62,016 bases of DNA from Xanthomonas cucurbitae. GTDB taxonomy: Bacteria; Pseudomonadota; Gammaproteobacteria; Xanthomonadales; Xanthomonadaceae. Below the pieces are notes generated by a model. It ran no database searches and was not told the origin of the DNA. It was given only the letters and a program-made list of their open reading frames with translations. The DNA is taken from positions 1 to 62,016 of the forward strand of contig NZ_MDED01000027.1 of the NCBI RefSeq assembly GCF_002939885.1, read 5' to 3'. Both the position numbers and the translations under genes were made by a program. This document shows positions 36,448 to 48,400 of the stretch, one piece after another; the first letter of the stretch is position 1; the number at the start of each line of letters is the position of its first letter.

Positions 36448-39400
36448 TTACTGGGGGGTGCAGACCGCGTCCGGGTCGCCGGCATCGCAGGCCGGCTGCT
36501 GGTCGTCGGGCAGGCGCAGGCCGGGGCGAACCAGGCCGAACGCGCGATACGGCGTCCCGGAGCTGGACAGATCGACAAAGGCGATGGTGCGGTTGGCCGA
36601 ACTCTGCGCGCGACTGGCGAACGCAGAGGCCGGCACGTTGAAGCTGGAGCCGCCGCTCAGGTCCAGCAGGCCGCCAGCGGCGGTGGTGGCGTCGAAGTAG
36701 GCCGGTGGCGCGCCCACCATGCCGATGGTCTGCGACCCGCTGCCGATGAGGTAGATCGGGTCCTGCTGGGTGCCGATGCGGCCGGTGGCCGAGAAGCTGC
36801 CGGTGCCATCGCGCAGGGTGGCGCGGCCTTCCTGCAACAGATCGCCGCGCACCGACAGGAACAAGGCGCTGTTGCCGGCATCCACGCTGTAGACGCTGCC
36901 GTTGGCCCGCACCAGGGTGAGGGTGCCGGCGTTGGTCAGGCTGAAACCATTGCCGGCCGTGAAGTCGCCCAGGCGCACCACGCGGTTGTCGATGAAGGTG
37001 GCCGCATCGCCCAGCATGACCGGACCACCGGCACTGCCACTGAGCAGGTTGGTACCCAGCGTACTGCCGGCGCGCTGGTCAATGCCCGCTGTGGCCTGCA
37101 GCCAGGTGCTGGCACCGCTGAGCTGTCCATCCAGCAGCAACACCGCGCCACTGCCCAGCCGCAACAACGTGCCGCCATCCACGCGCCCGCTGACCTGCAG
37201 CGTGGTGGCGCTGAACACGTCCAGCCCCTGCGCGCTGACATCGGCCAAGGTGCCGATGCTGTTGCCGGCACCGGCGAGCGTGGCCGCACCGGCGGCGCTG
37301 CCGTTGAGCTGGCCGACACGCAGGCTGCCAGCGCGCTGGGTGATCGCACCGCCGCTATGCAGGCTGAGCGTGCCGGCCGTGGCGACATCGTGGCCGAGCA
37401 GCATGGCACCGCCGCTGGTCAACGCCACGGTGTTGCCGGTGATCGCGCCACTGCTGGACAGCTGTCCGCCGGCCTGCAGGTCCACCGCACCGCTGGATTG
37501 CACGGCGGCGGCCAGGGCGTTGCGATCGGCCAGGGCGATGCTGCCGCCGCTGGCCTGCACACTCCCCTGGAAATCGTTGCCGGCGTCGGTGAGCACGATG
37601 GCACCGGTGCCGGCGTCGAGCAGGCTGTTGCCGAGGACGGTCAAGGCGCCCTGCTGGGTGATACCGGCACCGGTTGCAGCCGGGCGCGCGATCGCCTGCG
37701 CGGTGACCCTGCCATTGTCGCTACCCGCAGCGGTGCCGCTACGCGCCAGCAGCGTGCCGCCGATACGGCCCTGGCCCAGGTTCAGGCCGGCACCGCTGGC
37801 CGCATCCAGCGCGCCGACGTCCAGGTTGCCCAGTGTCAGTGCGTTGCGATCGCGCACGCGGGTATCGCCGCCGCTCAGGCTGAGGATGGATTGGAAATCA
37901 TTGCCCGTATCGGCCAGAGCGATGGTTGCGCCGGCGCTATTGATGCGGCTGGCACCGGTGACGGTCAGCGCGCCGGTCTGGCTCACCGCACCGCCGTTGC
38001 TGGTGGCATCCAGATCGCCGTTGACCAGGCCAAAACCCAGGTTCAATGCACCGTTGCTGGTGACATTCAATGCGCCGGTGTCGAGTGCATCCAGGCTGAG
38101 CGCATTGGCATCGCGCACCCGCGTGGCGCCGCCGGTCAGGGCAAGCCCTCCCTGGAAATCGTTGCCCGCCGCATCCAGCACGATCGCGCCGCTGCCGGCA
38201 TCCACCACGCTGTTGCCGGCCACCTGCAACGTGCCCGCGCCCTGGGTGATGGCCGCGTTGGTGCTGCGCAGGCTCAGCGTGCCGCCGGCGGTGATGCCCT
38301 CGCCCAGCGCAATCCCGTTGGCACCGCTGAGCTGCACATCGCCACCGCGCACGGCGTGCGTGGTGGTGAGGACAGCGCCGCGCGCCGTGAGGCTGAGCGC
38401 GCCGGTACCGACATCGATCGCACTGGCAGGCAGCTGCAAGGCACCGCCGGCATCCAGCGACACCGAGGCATTGCCGCTGCTCTGCAAGGACGCCATCTGC
38501 AGATCGTTGCGATCCACCAACGCGATGCCGGAGGCGATCGCGTTCACTGCACCGGCGAAATCGTTACCGGCGTTGTCCAGCGCGATGGCGCCGTTGCCGG
38601 CATCGAGCGTGCTGGTGCCGCTGATGCGCAGTGCGCCTGCCTGGGTGATGCGGCCGCCGTTGCTGGTGGCGGTCAACGCGCCATCGACGCGGCCCTGGCC
38701 CAGATTCAGTGCGCCGTTGCTGGCGATGGTGAGTGCGCCGGTGTCCAGCGTGCCCAGGGTAAGCGCGGAGCCGGCCGTGAGCTCGGTCGCGCCACCGGTG
38801 AGGCTCACCGTGCCTGCGAAGGCATTGTTGCCGGTCAGCGTGATAGTGCCGGCGTCGGCACCGAGGCTGCCGGTGCTGCTATCGAAAGTTGTCGCGCCGC
38901 CCACGCTGAGCGCACCGCGTTGCACGATGTCGCCGCCGTTGCTGATGGCCGTCAGTGCACCGTCGCTGCGACCGCTACCCAGGCTGAGCGTGTCCTTCAC
39001 CGTCGCGTCCAGGGCACGTTCGTTGCTGGTTGCGCGCAGGCTGGTCACCGCAAAGGTCTCCAGGCTGAGTGCATTGCGATCGACGATCTGGCTCGCACCA
39101 CCGACAAGGCGCACTCCGCCCTGGAAGTCGTTGAACCGGTGGGTGAGCGTGATCGTTCCGGTACCGGCATCGATCATGCTGGCGCCACCCACCCCGATCG
39201 AAAAGGTCTGGCCGATCGCGCCGCCATTGCTGGTTGCACGCAAATCGCCACGCACGCCGGCCATTCCCAGGTCCAGCGCACCGGTGCTGGTCACCGTGAG
39301 GCGATCGGCGCCAACGTTGCCCAGCGTCAATGCATTACGGTCCACCAGCGTCACACCTTGTGAGAACACCGATAGCGCGCCGACGAAATCGTTGCCGACG

Positions 39401-42400
39401 TTGTCCAACCTGACGTCACCGGCGTTCGCTTCGATGACGCTGCTGCCTGAGACCACCAGTGGCCCCGTCTGCGACACCGAGCCGAACACGCTGCTCGCCG
39501 CCAGCGTACCGACCGTACCCTGGCCGAGATTGAGCGCACCCACCGTCGAGACATGCAGCTCTCCGACGTTGAGCATGCCCAGCGTCAGTGGCGTAGCGGT
39601 ACCAATCCGCGCCGCTGCCGCGTTGAGCGTGAGCTTGCCCGCCAGATCGTTGGCTGGATCGTTCAAGAAGATGGCGCCCGCGCCTGCGTCAAGCACAGCG
39701 TCACCAAGGACACGGAGCGAGCCGCCCTGCCTGATCGCACCGCCATTGCTGCGCGCCGACAGCGTGCCGGCGACGACGCCAACCCCCAGATTCAGATCGC
39801 CCTGGCTGGTGGCCTGCAGCGTGGAGGTGTCCAGCCGCCCCAGCGTCAATGCAGTGGCATCGGCAATCCCCACCGCGCCACCACGCAGCGAGACGGTTCC
39901 AGCGAAGTCGTTGCCTGGCGCTGTCAATGCAATGGTGCCCGCACCCGCATCGAACGAGGCATCGCCAGACACCGACAACGTGCCTGTCTGTGCGATGGCA
40001 CCGTTGGCGACGGCGGCGATGCTGCCCATGCGCGAGGTTGCCAGCGACAGCGCATGGGCATCGCGCAGTTGTACCGCACCGGCGGCCACGGCCACGGTGC
40101 CGCCGAAGTCGTTTCCGGCCTGGTTCAAGGTGACCGCGCCGGCGCCGGCGTCGATCACGCTGTTGCCGGCGATGACCAGTGCACCGGCCTGCCCGATGGC
40201 AGCACCGTTGCTGACCGCCAGCAGGCTGCCCGCACTGCCCTGGCCCAGATCCAGCTGCCCATGGCTGGTGACGTCGAGCGCGCCGGTGACGAACCGCTCC
40301 AGGGTGAGCAGGTTGGAATCCACGATCTGCGCGTTGCCCGCCGCCAGGGTGAGCGCACCGCGGAAATCATTGCCGTCGGAGTTCAGCACGAGCGCGCCGC
40401 TGCCGGCATCGACCGTACTGGTGCCAGTGACCAGCAACGCACCGGTCTGCGTCACGGCCCCGCCGTTGCTGGTGGCGACCAAGATGCCATCGATCGTGCC
40501 GCTGCCCAGGTTCAATGCGCCGTTGCTGGTGGCGGTGAGGTTGCCGGTGTTGAGCGTGCCCAGCGTCAACGCATTGCGGTCGTTGATGTTGGTGAGGCCG
40601 CCGCTGAGCGTGACGGCCTGCTGGAAGTCGTTGTTGCCGGTCAAGCTGATGGCGGCGGTGCCGGCGTTTGCACTGGTCGTCTCGCGCACCAGCAGTTGGC
40701 CGGCGGTCTGCTCGATCGCGGCATTGGCCGTGCGCAGGGTCAAGGTGTTGTTGGCGGTGATGTCGTGCGCAAGCGTCAGCCCGTCGCGGGCGTCGAGCAC
40801 GACATTGCCGCCGCTGAGGGCACCCTGGGTGGCCAGTGGACCGGCGTTTGCGGTCAGGGTCAGTCCACCGGTGCCGGCGGTGATCGCCGATGTCGGTAGC
40901 GTGATCGCCTGCGCGTTCAACACGATGTTGCCGCTGGTGTTGCCGGCGATCGAGGAGACCGTCAGCGTGTTGCGGTCGGTGAGGGCGATGCCGTTGCCGG
41001 TGGCGCCGACGGCGCCCTGGAACTCGTTGTCGGCATTCTCCAGCGTGATGCCAGCGCTGCCGGCATTCAACGTGCTGGTGCCGGTCACGGTCAGGCCGTT
41101 GGCCTGGGTGATTGCGCCACCGTTACTGGTGGCGGCCAGCGTGCCGGTAATGATGCCGCTGCCCAGGTTCAGTGCGCCGTTGCTGGTGGCAGTGAGGTTG
41201 CCGGTGTTGAGCGTGCCCAGCGTCAGCGCATTGCCATCGGTGATGCTGGTGAGGCCGCCGGTCAGCGCAACGGCTTGCTGGAAGTCGTTGTTGCCGGTGG
41301 TCAGGGTGATCGCGCCAGTGCCGGCATTGAGGCTGCTGGCATCGGTCACGGTCAGGCCGTTGGTCTGGGTGATCGCGCCATTGTTGCTGGTGGCGGTCAG
41401 TACGCCGGTGACCGTGCCGCTGCCCAGGTTCAGCGCGCCGTTGCTGAGGGCAGTGAGGTTGCCGGTGGTGAGCGTGCCCAGTGTCAACGTATTGCGGTCG
41501 GTCAGGCTGGTGAGGCCGCCGGTGAGCGTGACGGCCTGCTGGAAGTCGTTGTTGCCGCTCGTCAGCGTGATCGCGCCACTGCCGGCATTCAACGTGCTGG
41601 TGCCAGTCACGGTCAGGCCGTTGGACTGGGTGATTGCGCCACCGTTGCTGGTGGCGATCAAGCTGCCATTGATCGTGCCGCTGCCGAGGTTCAGTGCGCC
41701 CGTGCTGATGGCCGTAAGGTTGCCGGTGTTGAGCGTGCCCAGCGTCAACGCATTGCCGTTGGTGAGACTGGTCAGGCCGCCAGCGAGGCTGACGGCCTGC
41801 TGGAAGTGATTGTTGCCAGTCGTCAGCGTGATCGCGCCAGTGCCGGCATCGATGCTGCCAATCCCGGTCACGGTCAGGCCGTTGGACTGGGTGATCGCGC
41901 CATTGTTGCTGGCGGCGGTCAACGTTCCGGTGATCGTGCCGCTACCCAGATTCAATGCGCCAGTGCTGGTGGCGGTGAGGTTGCCGGTGTTGAGCGTGCC
42001 CAGCGCCAGCGCATCGCGATCGGTGATCTGCGCGACACCACCGGTCAGGGTCACTGCATTCTGGAAGTCGTTGTTGCCGCGGGTCAACGTGATCGCGCCA
42101 CTGCCGGCAGTGATGCTGCTGGCGCCGGTCACGGTCAGGCCGTCGGTCTGGGTGATCGCACCGTCGTTGCTGGTGGCGGTCAAGGTGCCGGTGATGGTGC
42201 CGCTACCCAGATTCAATGCGCCGTTGCTGATGGCGGTGAGGTTGCCGGTGGTGAGCGTGCCCAGCGTCAATGCATTGCCATTGGTGATGCTGGTGAGGCC
42301 ACCGTTGAGACTGACGGCCCGCTGGAAGTCATTGTTGCCGGTGGTCAGGGTGATCGCGCCAGTGCCGGCATCGATGCTGGCAATACCGGTCACGGTCAGG

Positions 42401-45400
42401 CCGTTGGACTGGGTAATCGCACCGTTGTTGCTGGTGCTGGTCAGCGTGCCGGTGATCGTGCCGCTGCCCAGGTTCAATGCACCGTTGCTGGTGACGATAA
42501 GGTTGCCGGTGTTGAGCGTGCCCAGCGTCAGCGTATTGCGGTCGGTGAGGCTGGTGGCGCCGCCGGTGAGCGTGACGGCCTGCTGGAAGTCGTTGTCGAG
42601 ACCGTTCAAGGTGATCGCACCGGCAGCGGTGGCCGTGGTGCCTGCTGCAACGTCGAGGTGCCCGGCAGTCTGGTTGATCGCGCCGGTGTCGCTGGTCAAT
42701 CCAAGCGTGCCGCGGGACTGGATCACATGCCGCAGATTCAGGCCGCTACCCGCGCGCAAGGTGAGGTTGTGACCAGCCAGCGAGCCGGCGGTGGTCAGCG
42801 CGCCACCCAGCGAGGTCAGGCTGAGATCGCCGGTGCCGGTCTCGATCGCCTGCGCGGGCAGCGTGAGTGTGTCGCCTGCCAGCAACGCGATGGCACCGTT
42901 GCCACCGTTGGTCAGCCCGGCCACCGTCAGGCTGTTGGCATCGCGCATCGTCAGCCCGTTGCCGGTCAGGCTGACTGCGCCCTGGAAATCGTTGTTCGCC
43001 TCCTCCAGCGTGATGGCAGCGCTGCCGGCATTGAAGGTGCTGGTGCCGGTCACGGTCAGGCCGTTGGATTGAGTGATCGCGCCATTGTTGCTGGTGGCGG
43101 TCAACGTGCCGGTGATCGTGCCACTGCCCAGGTTCAATGCGCCGTTGCTGGTGGCGGTGAGGTTGCCGGTGTTGAGCGTGCCCAGCGTCAATGCATTGCC
43201 GTTGGTGAGGCTGGTGAGGCCGCCAGCAAGGCCGACGGCCTGCTGGAAGTCATTGGTGCCGGTGGTCAGGGTGATCGCGCCAGTGCCGGCATCGATGCTG
43301 CCAATGCCGGTCACGGTCAGGCCGTTGGATTGGGTGATCGCGCCGTTGTTGCTGGCGGCGGTCAGCGTGCCGGTGATGGTGCCGCTGCCCAGGTCCAGCG
43401 CGCCATTGCTGAGGGCAGTGAGGTTGCCGGTGTTGAGCATGCCCAGCGCCAGCGCATCGCGATCGGTGATCTGCGCGACACCACCGGTCAGGGTCACTGC
43501 ATTCTGGAAGTCGTTGTTGCCACTGGTCAACGTGATCGCGCCACTGCCGGCATCGATGCTGCTGGCGCCGGTGACGGTCAGGCCGTTGGACTGGGTGATC
43601 GCACCGTTGTTGCTGATGGCGGTCAAGATGCCATCGATCGTGCCGCTGCCCAGGTTCAGTGCGCCGTTGCTGATGGCGGTGAGGTTGCCGGTGTTGAGCG
43701 CGCCCAGTGTCAATGTGTTGCGGTCGGTGATGCTGGTGGCACCACCGCTGAGGCTGACGGCCTGCAAAAACGCGTTGTTGGCGTTCAAGGTAATGGACGC
43801 GGTGCCGGCATTCAGCGCGCTGGTGCCGGTCACCAACAAGCCGTTGGACTGGGTGATTGCGCCGTTGTTGCTGGTCGCGGTCAGCGTGCCGACGATCGTG
43901 CCACCGCCCAGGTTCAGTGCGCCGCTGCTGCTGGCGGTCAGGCTGCCGGTATTGAGCGTCCCCAGCGTCAAGGTAGCGCGGTCGGTGATGCTGGTGGTGC
44001 CACCGCTGAGGCTGACGGCCTGCTGGAAGTCGTTGTCGCTATTGGTCAGCGTGATTGCCTGGCCGAGCGCATCGATGCTGCTGGTTCCGGTCACGGTCAA
44101 GCCGTTGGATTGGGTGATTGCGCCGTTGTTGCTGGTGGCGTTCAACGTGCCGGTGATGGTGCCGCTGCCCAGGTTCAGCGCGCCGTTGCTGATGACAGTG
44201 AAGTTGTCGGTATTGAGCGTGCCAAACGTCAACGCATTGCGGTCGGTGATGCTGGTGAGGCCACCGCTGAGGGTGACCGCCTGCTGGAAGTCGTTGTTGC
44301 CGGTCAAGGTGATGGCCGCAGTGCCGGCATTGACGCTGGTCGCATTGCGCACCAGCAGTTGCCCGGCGGTCTGCTCGATGGCGGCATTGGCCGTGCGCAG
44401 GGTGAGGGCGTTGTTGGCGGTGATGTCGTGCGCAAGCGTCAGCCCGTCGCGGGCATCGAGGACGACATTGCCGCCGCTGAGGGCACCCTGGGTGACCAGT
44501 GGACCGGCGCTGGCGGTCAGGGTCAGTCCACCGGTGCCGGCGGTGATCGCCGATGTCGGCAGCGTGATCGCCTGCGCGGTCAGCGCGATGTTGCCGCTGG
44601 TGTTGCCGGCAATCGAGGAGACCGTCAGCGTGTTGCGGTCGGTGAGGACGATGCCGTTGCCGGTGGCGCCGACGGCGCCCTGGAACTCGTTGTCGGCATT
44701 CTCCAGCGTGATGGCAGCGCTGCCGGCATTCAAGGTACTGGTGCCGGTCACGGTCAGGCCGTTGGACTGGGTGATCGCGCCGTTGTTGCTGGTGGCGGCC
44801 AGCGTGCCGGTGATGGTGCCGCTGCCCAGGTTCAATGCGCCGTTGCTGATGGCGGTGAGGTTGCCGGTATTGAGCGCGCCCAGTGTCAATGTACTGCGAT
44901 CGGTGAGGCTGGTGAGGCCGCCGGTCAGCGCGAGGGCCTGCTGGAAGTCGTTGTTGCCGTTGGTCAGCGTGATCGCGCCAGTGCCGGCATTCACTCTGCT
45001 GGCACCGGTCACGGTCAGGCCGTTGGTCTGGGTGATCGCGCCGTTGTTGCTGGTGGCGGTCAGCGTGGCGGTCAGCGTGCCGGTGATCGTGCCGCTGCCC
45101 AGGTTCAATGCACCGGTGCTGGTAGCGATGAGGTTGCCGGTGTTGAGCGTGCCCAGCGTCAGCGTACTGCGGTCGATGATGCTGGTGAGGCCGCCGGTGA
45201 GCGTGACTGCCTGCTCGAAGTGGTTGTTGCCGGTCAGGGTGATGGCGGCGGTGCCGGCATTCAAGGTGCTGGTGCCGGTGACGAAGAAGCCGTCGGTCTG
45301 GGTGATCGCACCGTTGTTGCTGGTGGCGTTCAGCCGGCCGACGATCGTGCCCCTGCCCAGGTTCAACGCACCGTTGCTGATGACGGTCAAGCCGTCGGTG

Positions 45401-48400
45401 ATGAGCGTGCCCAGCGTCAGGGCATTGCGGTCGGTGATGCTGGCGGCGCCACCGTTGAGGTTGACGGCCTGCTGGAAGTCATTGTCGCCGTTGGTCAGCG
45501 TGATCGCCTGACCGAGCGCATCGATTCTGCTGGTACCGGTCACGGTCAGGCCGTTGGACTGGCTGATCGCCCGGTTGTTACTGGCGGCGGTCAGCGTGCC
45601 GGTGATGGTGCCGCCGCCCAGGTTCAGCACGCCGTTGCTGATGGCGGTGAGGTTGCCGGTATTGAGCGTGCCCAGCGTCAGCGCATTGCGGTCGGTGAGG
45701 CTGGTGGCGCCGCCGCTGAGCGAGACAGCCTGCTGGAAGTCATTGTTGCCGTTGGTCAGCGTGATGGCCTGGCCAAGTGCATCGATGCTGCTGGTGCCGG
45801 TCACGGTCAGGCCGTTGGCCTGGGTGATTGCCCCGTTGTTGCTGGTGGCGGTCAATGTGCCGGTGATCGTGCCGCCGCCCAGGTTCAGTGCGCCGTTGCT
45901 GGTGGCGGTGAGATTGCCGGTGTTGAGCGTGCCCAGCGTCAATGCATTGCGGTCGGCGATCTGCGCTACACCGCCGGTCAGGGTCACTGCACTCCGGAAG
46001 TCGTTGTCGCCGGTCAAGGTGATGCCCGCAGCGCCGGCATTCAACGTGCTGGCACCGGTCACGGTCAGGCCGTTGGTCTGGTTGATTGCGCCACCGTTGC
46101 TGGTGGCGGTCAACGTGCCAGTGATCGTGCCGCCGCCCAGGTTCAGGTCGCCGTTACTGATGGCAGTGAGGTTGCCGGTGTTGAGCGCGCCCAGCGCCAG
46201 CGCATCGCGATCGGTGATCTGCGCGACACCGCCGGTCAGGGTCACTGCGTTCTGGAAGTCGTTGTCGACGGCGGTCAGCGTGATCGCGCCAGTGCCGGCA
46301 TTCACGCTGCTGGCATCGGTCACGGTCAGGCCATTGGCCTGGGTGATCGCGCCGTTGTTGCTGGTGGCGGTCAACGTGCCGGTGATGGTGCCGCTACCCA
46401 GATTCAGGTCGCCAGTGCTGGTGGCGGTGAGGTTGCCGGTGTTGAGCGTGCCCAGCGTCAATCGATTCCTGTCGGTGATGCTGATGGCACCGCCAGTGAG
46501 CGTCACTGGCTGCTCGAAGTCATTGTTGCGATTGGTCAGCGTGATCGCGCCGGTGCCGGCATCCAACGTGCTGGCGCCGGCGACGAACAGGTTGCTGGCC
46601 TGGGTGATCGCACCATTGTTGCTGGTGGCGTTCAGCCTGCCGAAGACCGTGCCCGTGCCCAGGGTCAGCACACCGTTGCTGGTGGCGTTGAGGCCGTTGA
46701 GCATGAGCCCGCCCAGCGTCAGTGCATTGCGGTCGGTGATGCTGGCGATGCTGCCGCTGAGGCTGACAGCCTGCTGGAAGTCGTTGTCGCCATTGGTCAG
46801 CGTGATCGCCTGGCCACGCGCATTGATGCTGCTGGTGCCGGTCACGGTCAGGCCGTTGGACTGGGTGATCGCCCAGCTGTTGCTGGCGGCGGTCAGCGTG
46901 CCGGTGATCGTGCCACCGCCCAGGTTCAGCACGCCCTCGCTGATGGCGGTGAGATTGCCGGTGTTGAGCGTGCCCAGCGTCAACGCATTGCCATCAGTGA
47001 TACTGGTGAGGCCGCCGGTCAGCGTGACGGCCTGCTGGAAATCGTTGTTGCCGGTCAGGGTGATGGCGGCGGTGCCGGCGTTTGCACTGGTCGTCTCGCG
47101 CACCAGCAATTGGCCGGCGGTCTGCTCGATCGCGGCATTGGCCGTGCGCAGGGTCAAGGTGTTGTTGGCGGTGATGTCGTGCGCAAGCGTCAGCCCGTCG
47201 CGGGCGTCGAGCACGACATTGCCGCCGCTGAGGGCACCCTGGGTGGCCAGTGGACCGGCGTTTGCGGTCAGGGTCAGTCCACCGGTGCCGGCGGTGATCG
47301 CCGATGTCGGTAGCGTGATCGCCTGCGCGGTCAGCGCGATGTTGCCGCTGGTGTTGCCGGCAATCGAGGAGACCGTCAGCGTGTTGCGGTCGGTGAGGGC
47401 GATGCCGTTGCCGGTGGCGCCGACGGCACCCTGGAACTCGTTGTCGGCATTCTCCAGCGTGATGCCAGCGCTGCCGGCATTCAACGTGCTGTTGCCGGTC
47501 ACGGTCAGGCCGTTGGCCTGGGTGATTGCGCCATTGTTGCTGGTGGCGGCCAGCGTACCAGTGATGGTGCCGCTGCCCAGGTTCAATGCGCCGTTACTGG
47601 TGGCGGTGAGGTTGCCGGTGTTGAGCGTGCCCAGTGTCAGCGCATTGCCATCGGCGATGCTGGTGAGGCCGCCGGTCAGCGCGACGGACTGCTGGAAGTC
47701 GTTGTTGCCGGTGGTCAGCGTGATCGCGCCACTGCCGGCATTGAGGCTACTTGCACCGGTCACGGTCAGGCCGTTGGCCTGGGTGATCGCACCGTTGTTG
47801 CTGGTGGCGGTCAGCGTGCCGGTGATGGTGCCGCTGCCCAGGTTCAACGCGCCAGTGCTGGCGGCGGTCAGGTTCCCGGTGGTCAGTTCGCCCAGCGTCA
47901 GCGCATTGCCATCGGTGATGCTGGTGGCACCGGCCTTGATGTTCACCGCTTTGACGAAGTCGTTGCTCGTAGTGTTCAGGGTGAGCGCATGGGACCCGAG
48001 CGCGAACGTACTGATCCCCTTCACCTGGAGGGCGGTGCCCTGACCGAGATCGCGCGCATTGGTCAGGCTCAGATCGCCGTCTATGAAGCCATTGATCTTG
48101 GCGATCTTGTTCTCGCCGGTGAGCAGCAGGTTTTTGCTGACGCTGGCAAACAGGTCGCCGGCGGTCAGGGTGCCGGTTTGCTGCACGCTGCCCTCAGTGA
48201 TATAGCTGATCGAGCCGCTGCCGACATTGATGCTGCCGCTGCCACCAATCGATGTTTCAGTGCTGCCATTGGCAACCAACGAGACATTGCCGTCCCTTCC
48301 GACATCGGACAGCGAAACAGCGCTGATGATGCCGCTGTTGTTGACGAGCTGGTTGAACAGCGCTCTGGCGGCGCTGGCCTGCAAGGTGATGGTACCGCCG

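Noticed and set aside
36361-48043. Very long plus-strand open frames (up to about 2012 codons) opposite the exoprotein gene, with Val/Leu/Pro- or Gly/Arg-rich repetitive products
   Set aside because: They are antisense shadows of the 261-bp coding repeat: a periodic, GC-rich gene lacking stops in one frame tends to lack them antisense. No start signals, signal peptides or family motifs were seen.
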